Origin: Spirochaetota bacterium | GTDB taxonomy: Bacteria > Spirochaetota > Spirochaetia > DSM-27196 > PWMO01 | NCBI GenBank assembly: GCA_009908735.1 | Contig: JAAAOR010000136.1 | Location: 1 to 5,385, forward strand | Direction of reading: 5' to 3' | Length of the DNA stretch: 5,385 nucleotides | Part shown: positions 1 to 4,792 of the stretch, one piece after another | Layout: every line of letters begins with the position of its first letter | How positions within the stretch are numbered: position 1 is the first letter of the stretch | Notes under the pieces: model-generated | What the model saw: only the letters and a program-made list of their open reading frames with translations | Databases searched by the model: none | Told to the model about the DNA's origin: nothing | Position numbers and translations under genes: made by a program

Positions 1-228
1 GCGCTGGGATTCACGATTCAGACGCTCTACGGCGTGCTCGAGAATTATTTCCTGCGTATCTCGAAGTACTTCGAGAACAACCTGCCCGGCGACCGGTGGC
101 ACATGGGACTCGTCGAGAAGATGCGCCTCGATATCCCCAACGTACGGCCGGCCTTCCTCGAAACCGACGAGCAACTCCGCGAAGTCAGGCAGATCTTCAG
201 GTTTCGGAGCATCGCGGATGCCCTTTGA
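1..228 (+). CDS. HepT-like (HEPN) ribonuclease toxin, 3' part, probably defective
   Basis: The reading frame enters from the left edge and 75 residues are visible. The stretch around LYGVLENYFLRISKYFE, followed by LPGDRWH and IPNVRPAFL, resembles the HepT-like family paired with MNT nucleotidyltransferases. In that family HEPN RNases cleave RNA with an R-x4-H-x-Y motif, and the antitoxin inactivates them by AMPylating the tyrosine. Here the Arg is at visible residue 63 (RQIFR), but the positions expected to hold His and Tyr are Phe68 and Ser70, and the protein stops at residue 75. The tail RFRSIADAL looks like the usual C-terminal end joined directly to the motif region, which suggests an in-frame internal deletion of a few tens of codons. 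The last 11 bases overlap the next gene. The family assignment is fairly secure from memory of relatives. Loss of activity is inferred. Confidence 0.7.
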   Translation, partial: ALGFTIQTLYGVLENYFLRISKYFENNLPGDRWHMGLVEKMRLDIPNVRPAFLETDEQLREVRQIFRFRSIADAL

Positions 229-616
229 CCCCGAGCGATACGCGGCCGGACTCCGCCGCGAGAATGAGCGCGAGGCGGCGGCCATCCGCGAGTCGGTCCG
301 GCGCGCCCGGGCCGAGACGCACAGACTGGCCGCCGAGATCGGCGCCGCCGACGCCGGGGTCCGCGTTGTTTACCTCTTCGGTTCACTGGCCTCCGGCGAG
401 CCGCGCCACCTGAACTTCGACATCGACCTATCGCTCGACGGCGGTGACGTGTATGCCGCAGAGGAGATCACCGAGTCCTCTCCATTCGAGGTGGACGTCG
501 TCTCGCTTGCGCGTCTCCCGGAGGAAACGCGCACGCGGATCAGGGAGTCGGGCGAAGCGCTCTTCACGCGCGGTGGGAGGAGTCGCGCTCATGGCCAGAA
601 GACAGGACGAGTTTGA
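218..616 (+). CDS. MntA-like nucleotidyltransferase antitoxin
   Basis: This is a complete 132-aa minimal nucleotidyltransferase of the MNT type. In the known MntA/HepT systems such proteins transfer AMP onto the HepT tyrosine. The N-terminal part (residues 5-45) is a charged helix. The active site follows: FGS at 54-56, then FDIDLS with D68 and D70, and a third acidic residue D93 in FEVDVV. The spacing is GS-x11-DxD, one residue longer than the textbook GS-x10-DxD. The ATG is preceded by CGGAG at 205-209 with 8-base spacing, and MPFD is a typical beginning for this subfamily. It overlaps the HepT-like gene by 11 bases and the ADP-ribosyltransferase-like gene by 26 bases, so the three are probably translationally coupled. 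With the HepT-like partner apparently broken, this antitoxin may be orphaned or may serve another partner; that is inference. Confidence 0.85.
   Translation: MPFDPERYAAGLRRENEREAAAIRESVRRARAETHRLAAEIGAADAGVRVVYLFGSLASGEPRHLNFDIDLSLDGGDVYAAEEITESSPFEVDVVSLARLPEETRTRIRESGEALFTRGGRSRAHGQKTGRV
575..582 (+). promoter_or_regulatory. Ribosome binding site of the ADP-ribosyltransferase-like gene
   Basis: GGGAGGAG lies 8 bases before the ATG at 591 and inside the end of the nucleotidyltransferase gene. It is the strongest Shine-Dalgarno match in the operon. It decides the start against longer upstream readings of the same frame (open from 444), which would run far into the nucleotidyltransferase gene. 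Confidence 0.8.
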
Positions 617-1175
617 CAGCTGGTTCGGGCACAGTGTTGTGACGGATGATCTCGGAACCCCGATCTTCGTCGCCCACGCCACCGACGATCCGACCTTTGT
701 TCCCGCACTGCGCTACGGCATGGGGCCCCACTTCTCGGATGAGGAGACGGCGACAAACCGGCTCATACAGCGAGCCGAAGACGGGGACGAAGTCGACGAA
801 GGTTCGCTGTACTGGGCCTATCTCCGAATCGAGCGGCCGCTGCGAATGCGCGACGTGCACTTCGATGAGCTCTGTACCTTCATCGAAGGGGTGCTCGACA
901 CCGGCGTAATTAGCGAATCTGAGGTGCGGGCGTGCTGCGGAAGCCGCGAGAGCTGGTACAAGGTGTCATCGCAGCAGAATGCGGACCTCATAACGCAGGT
1001 TGTGGGATTGCTTCGCGACGGGGGCTTCGATGGCATTGCATACGAGAATCACATCGAGGGCGGCGGTTCGTTGACCTGGATACCCTTCACCCTGGAGCAG
1101 ATTCTGGAAGCTCCGGAAAGCCCACCTGCTTCAGATAGTTCCATACCGCGTCGTACCATTCCGTCTCTCGGGTAG
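591..1175 (+). CDS. ADP-ribosyltransferase-fold protein (MuF/polyvalent-protein type), putative effector
   Basis: The 194-aa protein has the layout of ADP-ribosyltransferase-like domains found in phage MuF and polyvalent proteins. The opening is FDSWFGHSVVTDDLGTP (residues 8-24). VAHAT (27-31) stands in place of the usual VYHGT and gives the candidate NAD-binding H29. It is followed by GPHFSDEETATNRL (45-58), YWAYLRIERPL (74-84), and a C-terminal core with FDGIAYEN (146-153), EGGGS (156-160) and TWIPFTLEQI (162-171). E152 or E156 could be the catalytic acidic residue, but this cannot be settled by eye. Such enzymes transfer ADP-ribose from NAD to a target; the target here is unknown. No membrane segment or signal peptide is seen. 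After residue 174 a 20-residue tail of Pro/Ser/Arg follows, encoded opposite the 3' end of the convergent helicase gene. The gene is third in an overlapping set with HepT-like and MntA-like genes. A decayed relative lies at 4652-4792. Confidence 0.72.
   Translation: MARRQDEFDSWFGHSVVTDDLGTPIFVAHATDDPTFVPALRYGMGPHFSDEETATNRLIQRAEDGDEVDEGSLYWAYLRIERPLRMRDVHFDELCTFIEGVLDTGVISESEVRACCGSRESWYKVSSQQNADLITQVVGLLRDGGFDGIAYENHIEGGGSLTWIPFTLEQILEAPESPPASDSSIPRRTIPSLG
1087..1175. repeat. 89-base convergent gene overlap, repeated at 4704-4792
   Basis: This segment codes for the end of the ADP-ribosyltransferase-like protein on + and of the DUF2075 protein on -. The same segment, without any insertion or deletion, is at 4704-4792. 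By hand count 75 of 89 bases match, with a 33-base identical core starting at the CAG of LEQ. Both stop codons sit at equivalent places in the two copies. Confidence 0.85.
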
Positions 1176-3111
1176 GATCGTCGGCGTCGCCGGGAGGGAC
1201 GGCGATCACCATCCCCTGCCGGGCGCGTGTGAGAAGAACCCGATACGCATTCTTCAGATAGCGTTTTCGGTCTTCCTTCTTCACGTTGATCCAGCGGTTG
1301 CCGCGAAACTCACGGTGCACCCAGTCGTCGCCCGAGGGAAAGAAGTCCGCATCCCATGCCACGCAGGCCCAGTCGAGTTCGAGGCCCTGGATCTGGAACT
1401 CCGTGGCCACGTCCTCGCAGTAGTACGAGGAACGCACATCGTCTTTTCCCGAGAGAAACCAGTGGACAGGGTCGACGGTCGTTCGCACGTCGATGGCGAG
1501 GGGCTTTAACCGCTCTGCGTGCGATGAGGCGATGATGCCATAGCGCTCCGACCCCCGGGCCTGCGCTTTCAGCCATCTCCGAGCTCCGGCAAGATCGCGA
1601 GTGATCACGATCGGGTAGTCGTCGCGGATGCGTTCGAGTGTTCCTCGCGCTGCCTCGATCTCCATGTCGAGCACCTGGCGAACGAGCTCTGATACCCGTT
1701 CCGCCCGAAACGATCGCATTGAGACGCCGAGGTGCAGATCGCGGTTGAAGGTCGCTTGCCCGTTGTGCGACATGCGTGCCAGCTCGGACGAGGCCTGGTA
1801 CTCACTCTCGATCAGTCGGTCAGAAACGTGGGCGTGCCAGTGCGGGAAACGTCGTTCCATTGCCCGAAGCCACTCGCCGATTCCGGCCTCCCCGGTGTTG
1901 ATCTCCTGGCCCCCGCCCACGAGACAGACGATGACGCCCCAATCTCTGTGTCGATCAATACATGAGATCAGGAACTCGGGTTCGGACATCTCGAAGCCGG
2001 GTCGATTCCGCTTCTGCTGCATGAACCGCGTTGTCTGCTCGCGGTTCCAGGCACGCTGAGCCTCATCGAACAGGGCTACGTGATCGGCGGGCGGGCGGGG
2101 ATCCTCGAGGTAGGCGTCGCGGTACTGATGCACGTTCTGAATGAAGGCTTTGACCTGGCTTTGGGCCACGCCCTTTCGGAGTGTGCGGCCCTGTTCGCGC
2201 GCTCGCCGAACCCGGTCCCGGGAAAGTGCTTCCCGCAGCACCTTCACGAGCGGGCCGTTGCCCGACAGGAATACGCTGTACAGCTGACTCTCGGCGTTCA
2301 GATGGAGTGTGGCGATGTTGAGGCCGATAAGTGTCTTTCCGGCGCCCGGAACACCGCTTACGAGGCAGAGCGCCTTCTCTCCACGTGCGCGAGCGCCCGT
2401 AATGATCTGGGAAATTGCATCCGTCGTTTCATGCAGATTCTTCGCACCGGCGTCGCTCCGAGATATCTCTGCGACCGAGTGGCCGTGATACAGAGCGATG
2501 GCCGCCTCGATGATGGTCGGGGTCGGAAGGTAGCGCCCGCGCTGCCACGTGGTAGTATTGATCGGCGATTGTCGGTTCCTGGCGCCAGAAAGAATCGCCT
2601 GGAGCACGCGAGGGAGCTCAGCGGGAGAGGTTGGGACGGGCTCGAAGACTCCGTCGTGGCTCTGCCGCAGTTCTTGCCCGCGCGCGAAGGCGGTCTCGGC
2701 CGCCGTGAGTACAAGTACAGGCGCGATTGGTGGCATGTGGCTCGGTTCGTGAAAGTTTTTCAGATCCAGAGCGTAGTCCCACACCTGGTCGTGAGCCTGC
2801 GATGTCACAGTGCGTTCGCCCACCTTGAACTCGATCACCGCGATGACCGTGGAGAAGAGCAGCACGACATCGATCCTGCTACCCATTCGCGGAATGGGGT
2901 ACTCGAAGATGATGTGGCTGGTCTGATCTGGTGATGCCGTCTTCGGCAGGTTCCCGAGCGCGTGTTTCAGGATGCCAATCTCGTGGCGCCATGCATCGAT
3001 CTGGGTCTGCTCCACGCTACCGTGACCGGCGGCACTGAGCTTTCCGATGATGGCATCGTGATCATGGTGCAGGAAACCTTCCACTGTATCCGAGTACCAG
3101 GAAGCGCCCAT
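1087..3111 (-). CDS. PD-(D/E)XK nuclease fused to DUF2075 superfamily 1 helicase
   Basis: The 674-aa protein is complete. The N-terminal part has a PD-(D/E)XK-type nuclease core: RIDVVLL with D81, VIEFKVG with E94 and K96, and QVWDYA at 109-114. The C-terminal part is a DUF2075 (Schlafen group 3-like) superfamily 1 helicase/ATPase: Walker A GVPGAGKT (253-260), Walker B LFDEAQR (347-353), a motif III-like VGGGQEI (398-404), QIQGLELDW (573-581), and motif VI-like YRVLLTRARQG (623-633). It is therefore predicted to bind ATP, move on nucleic acid and possibly cut it. The family has no settled cellular role; a defence role is often suspected. The ATG at 3111 is the first start after an in-frame stop upstream; no good Shine-Dalgarno is visible. 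The gene converges on the ADP-ribosyltransferase-like gene and overlaps it by 89 bases, with no room for a terminator between them. A much reduced relative is at 4704-5015. Confidence 0.9.
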   Translation of the reverse strand: MGASWYSDTVEGFLHHDHDAIIGKLSAAGHGSVEQTQIDAWRHEIGILKHALGNLPKTASPDQTSHIIFEYPIPRMGSRIDVVLLFSTVIAVIEFKVGERTVTSQAHDQVWDYALDLKNFHEPSHMPPIAPVLVLTAAETAFARGQELRQSHDGVFEPVPTSPAELPRVLQAILSGARNRQSPINTTTWQRGRYLPTPTIIEAAIALYHGHSVAEISRSDAGAKNLHETTDAISQIITGARARGEKALCLVSGVPGAGKTLIGLNIATLHLNAESQLYSVFLSGNGPLVKVLREALSRDRVRRAREQGRTLRKGVAQSQVKAFIQNVHQYRDAYLEDPRPPADHVALFDEAQRAWNREQTTRFMQQKRNRPGFEMSEPEFLISCIDRHRDWGVIVCLVGGGQEINTGEAGIGEWLRAMERRFPHWHAHVSDRLIESEYQASSELARMSHNGQATFNRDLHLGVSMRSFRAERVSELVRQVLDMEIEAARGTLERIRDDYPIVITRDLAGARRWLKAQARGSERYGIIASSHAERLKPLAIDVRTTVDPVHWFLSGKDDVRSSYYCEDVATEFQIQGLELDWACVAWDADFFPSGDDWVHREFRGNRWINVKKEDRKRYLKNAYRVLLTRARQGMVIAVPPGDADDPTRETEWYDAVWNYLKQVGFPELPESAPG

Positions 3112-3219
3112 CCGTGTTCCAGGATAGCGGAGGGAACGCTCCGTGACCAGGTGTTATGGCGGACGCCTGACTGAGCGCCACCGAGGAACTATAGCGGAGC
3201 TGTCCCTCTGCCGTTACGA
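3112..3219. other. Divergent spacer between the helicase gene and the BrnT-like operon
   Basis: No gene is visible here. It should hold the leader and promoter of the - strand helicase gene. A lone -10-like TATAGT reads on the - strand at 3188-3193, but no matching -35 is present. The 9-base direct repeat ATAGCGGAG occurs at 3124-3132 and 3191-3199, and a small inverted repeat CGGAG/CTCCG at 3128-3143 lies just before the helicase start. Confidence 0.4.
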
Positions 3220-3248
3220 TTGACATTGTATAGACAGACGATTAGCTT
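3220..3248 (+). promoter_or_regulatory. Promoter with operator-like palindrome for the BrnT/CopG operon
   Basis: A perfect -35 TTGACA is at 3220-3225. With 17-base spacing a weak -10 TAGCTT is at 3243-3248, placing the expected transcript start near 3255, only about 2 bases before the ATG at 3257. TGTATAGACA at 3227-3236 is an imperfect palindrome (TGT/ACA half-sites) between the two boxes, a plausible site for autorepression by the ribbon-helix-helix antitoxin. The operator role is inferred. Confidence 0.5.
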
Positions 3249-3256
3249 TGCGACAG

Positions 3257-3520
3257 ATGGATTTCGTTTGGGATGAGAAAAAGAACGAGTGGTTGAAAGC
3301 CGAACGATTCGTGTCTTTTGAAGAAATCTCCAAGCACATTTTGGAAGGAGACTATACCGACATAGTCAAGCACCCGAGTCGGGCCAAGCAGCGCTACTTC
3401 GTTCTGCATATTCGCGAATACACCTGGCTTGTTCCGTTCCTCATTGACGAACAGCGTCGGATCGTGTTGAAAACGGCGTTTCCAAGCCGCAAGTACCACA
3501 AGAAATACGGAGATACGTGA
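3257..3520 (+). CDS. BrnT-like toxin of a type II toxin-antitoxin system
   Basis: This is a small basic protein of 87 aa. It opens with MDFVWDEKKNEWL (residues 1-13) and has VSFEEI (19-24), a central strand YFVLHIREYTWLVPF (47-61) and an ending IVLKTAFPSRKYHKKYG (69-85). This order matches the BrnT-like toxins, RelE-fold RNases that block translation and are usually encoded just before a ribbon-helix-helix antitoxin. The ATG at 3257 is chosen over an in-frame TTG at 3248 because the family begins at this point and the TTG overlaps the predicted -10 box. The stop overlaps the antitoxin start by one base (TGATG). Base composition is clearly more AT-rich than in the flanking genes, suggesting separate acquisition. 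Family membership is well supported; RNase activity is inferred from relatives. Confidence 0.8.
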   Translation: MDFVWDEKKNEWLKAERFVSFEEISKHILEGDYTDIVKHPSRAKQRYFVLHIREYTWLVPFLIDEQRRIVLKTAFPSRKYHKKYGDT

Positions 3521-3828
3521 TGAGCAAATATGACCTCACTACGGAAGAACAGAAAATCGAAGAGCATGCAGACGAGCTCGTTTCGGTCAGCGGCGAAGAG
3601 CGTGCGGAAGTCGAGTCCATCATAGAGCATGCTCGAAAGAATCGGCCGGTGAACCTGCGGATGTCTGAATTCGATCTGGAATTGATCAAGAAGCGGGCAC
3701 AGGCAGAAGGACTGCCCTACCAAACCCTGATCAACCGGATCGTGCACAAGTACGTAACGGATCAAATGCTTGATCGAGAAGAGGTCCGCAAAGTCATCGC
3801 TGAAGCCCGCGACATGAAGGCTATATAG
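3520..3828 (+). CDS. CopG/ribbon-helix-helix antitoxin partner of the BrnT-like toxin
   Basis: The 102-aa protein has an acidic helical N-terminal half (residues 5-38), likely the toxin-wrapping part. A ribbon-helix-helix DNA-binding domain follows: strand RPVNLRMS (42-49), helix DLELIKKRAQAEG (52-64) and the second helix LPYQTLINRIVHKYV (65-79), which is a hallmark of CopG-type antitoxins paired with BrnT-like toxins. About 20 charged residues follow as a tail. The ATG at 3520 shares one base with the toxin stop and has GGAG at 3509-3512 as a ribosome binding site; a GTG one codon earlier (3517) is a less likely start. It is expected to neutralise the toxin and, with it, repress the promoter at 3220-3248. 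Confidence 0.87.
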   Translation: MSKYDLTTEEQKIEEHADELVSVSGEERAEVESIIEHARKNRPVNLRMSEFDLELIKKRAQAEGLPYQTLINRIVHKYVTDQMLDREEVRKVIAEARDMKAI

Positions 3829-3965
3829 CACGGCACCCCGCCCGGCCAAACCCGCGAACCGCGCCCGCGCGGGTGCCTTGATCCGGGTGCCGCGGCGCGG
3901 CCCGTGCTCCCCGGGTAGGGGCGTGGTTCCAGGCCTGCAACCGGGTGGTCTGACAGTCTTCGGAG
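3829..3965. repeat. G+C-rich palindromic spacer
   Basis: No gene is seen between the two toxin-antitoxin operons. The first 100 bases are extremely G+C rich and full of small palindromes: GGCACCC (3832-3838) pairs with GGGTGCC (3871-3877), CCCGCGCGGG is a perfect palindrome (3864-3873), CCGCG/CGCGG flank one base at 3890-3900, and CGGGTGCC is directly repeated at 3870-3877 and 3884-3891. There is no T-run, so it is not a standard intrinsic terminator, although it could end or stabilise the upstream transcript. Confidence 0.5.
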
Positions 3966-3994
3966 TTGACTAAGTCAAAACTTAGTCTTAGAAT
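3966..3994 (+). promoter_or_regulatory. Promoter with inverted-repeat operator for the Phd/VapC operon
   Basis: TTGACT (3966-3971) and TAGAAT (3989-3994) are separated by exactly 17 bases, making this the best promoter in the window. A perfect inverted repeat GACTAAG (3968-3974) / CTTAGTC (3981-3987) with a 6-base centre lies across it, and TTGACT/AGTCAA around 3972 forms a second overlapping palindrome. Such sites are typical for binding by Phd/YefM antitoxin dimers. The expected start of transcription, 7 bases after the -10 box, is the A of the ATG at 4001. Confidence 0.75.
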
Positions 3995-4000
3995 GGAAAT

Positions 4001-4240
4001 ATGAAGACCGTTACGACCCACCAGGCGAAAACGCACCTTTCTCAGCTCATTCGCGAAGTGCAGGCGGGGGAGACGGTCACAATTCTCAGCGGCAAGACGC
4101 GCGTGGCGCGACTTACGGGGCTTGAAGAATCCGGGCGACAGCGTCCGCGGGTTGGTACTGTCACCTCAGAGCCGGTCGGCTACACGGCGGATGCCTTCGA
4201 GCCGTTGAGCGATGACGAGCTTCGAGTCTGGGGGCTATGA
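4001..4240 (+). CDS. Phd/YefM-type antitoxin
   Basis: The 79-aa protein begins MKTVTTHQAKTHLSQLI and continues with REVQAGETVTILSGKTRVARL (residues 18-38), the standard Phd/YefM N-terminal DNA-binding and dimer fold. The C-terminal segment DAFEPLSDDELRVWGL (64-79) is the ending usual for antitoxins paired with PIN-domain toxins and would wrap the toxin active site. The start is the only sensible ATG; there is no clear Shine-Dalgarno sequence, in line with a leaderless transcript. The stop overlaps the toxin start by four bases (ATGA), so toxin translation is coupled to that of the antitoxin. It probably autoregulates through the inverted repeat at 3968-3987. Confidence 0.9.
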   Translation: MKTVTTHQAKTHLSQLIREVQAGETVTILSGKTRVARLTGLEESGRQRPRVGTVTSEPVGYTADAFEPLSDDELRVWGL

Positions 4241-4623
4241 AGGCGCTGCTTGACACCTGCACGTTCATCTGGCTCTGTGCCGAGCCGGATCGGTTGTCTG
4301 ACGCCGCGGCGCGTATTCTCGATGATACCGAGACGACACTCCTTGTGAGCGATGTTTGCGCCATGGAGATAGCGTTGAAATGGACGGCAGGCAAGCTGAC
4401 CCTTCCAGATAGCCCTCGTACGTGGGTCGAGTCTCAGGCGCAGAAGTGGTCCGTCGAGCACGTACCCCTCAGCCGGGAGCACATCTATCGGGCCACCGAG
4501 CTTGCCGACCACCACAGAGACCCCTTCGATCGGCTGCTGGTAGCTACTGCGTTGACTGTCGCTGCGACGATCATCACTCCCGACACCGCGATTCACTCGT
4601 ACCCCGTTTCCTGGCGGTGGTAG
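4237..4623 (+). CDS. VapC-type PIN-domain RNase toxin
   Basis: This is a 128-aa PIN-domain protein of usual length. It has the opening LLDTCTFIWL with D6, SDVCAMEIALKW (residues 38-49) with E44, the HHRDPFDRLLVATAL stretch (92-106) with D95 and D98, and IITPDTAIHSYPV (112-124) with D116. These acidic residues form the Mg-dependent endoribonuclease site in the VapC family, so the protein looks active. GKL at 52-54 with P57 is typical of the PIN subgroup paired with Phd/YefM antitoxins. The start ATG overlaps the antitoxin stop by four bases; a G-run lies too close to be a good ribosome binding site, which favours coupled translation. The end lies about 30 bases before the remnant of the ADP-ribosyltransferase-like gene. 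Confidence 0.92.
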   Translation: MKALLDTCTFIWLCAEPDRLSDAAARILDDTETTLLVSDVCAMEIALKWTAGKLTLPDSPRTWVESQAQKWSVEHVPLSREHIYRATELADHHRDPFDRLLVATALTVAATIITPDTAIHSYPVSWRW

Positions 4624-4647
4624 GAGCAGGTCAATGGTGGCGTCCCA

Positions 4648-4689
4648 ACCGGAGCCTACTCCTTCGTCGAAGGAGTGCTCGAGACCGGT
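4648..4689 (+). terminator. Strong hairpin after the VapC gene, terminator-like without a T-run
   Basis: ACTCCTTC (4658-4665) and GAAGGAGT (4669-4676) form a perfect 8-base stem with a 3-base loop. GAGC (4652-4655) / GCTC (4677-4680) extend it across a small bulge, and ACCGG/CCGGT flank it. No T-run follows, so a role in ending or protecting the phd-vapC transcript is only a possibility. The hairpin lies within the ADP-ribosyltransferase remnant. Confidence 0.4.
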
Positions 4690-4792
4690 GAGCTGGAAAC
4701 CTCTCACACTCGAGCAGATTCTGGAAGCTCCGGAAAGCCCACCTGCTGCAGATAGTCCCCCACCGCGCCGTACCATTCCTTCTTCCCGTTGA
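4652..4792 (+). pseudogene. Remnant of an ADP-ribosyltransferase-like gene (second copy)
   Basis: Two blocks of the protein encoded at 591-1175 can be recognised. The first, from about 4652, reads FVEGVLETG and matches FIEGVLDTG (residues 97-105 of the intact protein). The second, 4691-4792, reads SWKPLTLEQILEAPESPPA and continues to a stop, matching the intact C-terminus from TWIPFTLEQI onward. About 55 codons between them are missing and the blocks are in different frames, so the gene is dead; the first half is missing altogether. The last 89 bases are the same convergent overlap as in the intact pair. It begins about 30 bases after the VapC gene, so the decay and arrival of that module may be linked. 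Confidence 0.8.

Noticed and set aside
45..386. Arg-rich 113-codon frame on the - strand
   Set aside because: It is a shadow of the HepT-like and nucleotidyltransferase genes, with a composition typical of antisense reading of G+C-rich DNA.
444..590. Upstream extension of the ADP-ribosyltransferase-like frame
   Set aside because: It overlaps the active-site half of the nucleotidyltransferase gene, and the extra residues are Arg/Ser-rich with no homology to the family; the ATG at 591 has an excellent ribosome binding site.
2080..2934. Long open frame (284 codons) on the + strand opposite the helicase gene
   Set aside because: It lies wholly antisense to well-conserved nuclease and helicase motifs, has no recognisable domain, and is explained by high G+C content and codon bias of the true gene.
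3188..3216. Possible - strand promoter for the helicase gene (TATAGT)
   Set aside because: At 17-base spacing the -35 would be TAACGG, which hardly matches the consensus; not enough to call a promoter.
3394..3849. 151-codon frame on the - strand opposite the BrnT/CopG operon
   Set aside because: It is antisense to two well-recognised genes and has no visible domain.
3832..3877. Intrinsic terminator for the BrnT/CopG operon
   Set aside because: The 7-base stem has a loop of over 30 bases and no T-run follows.
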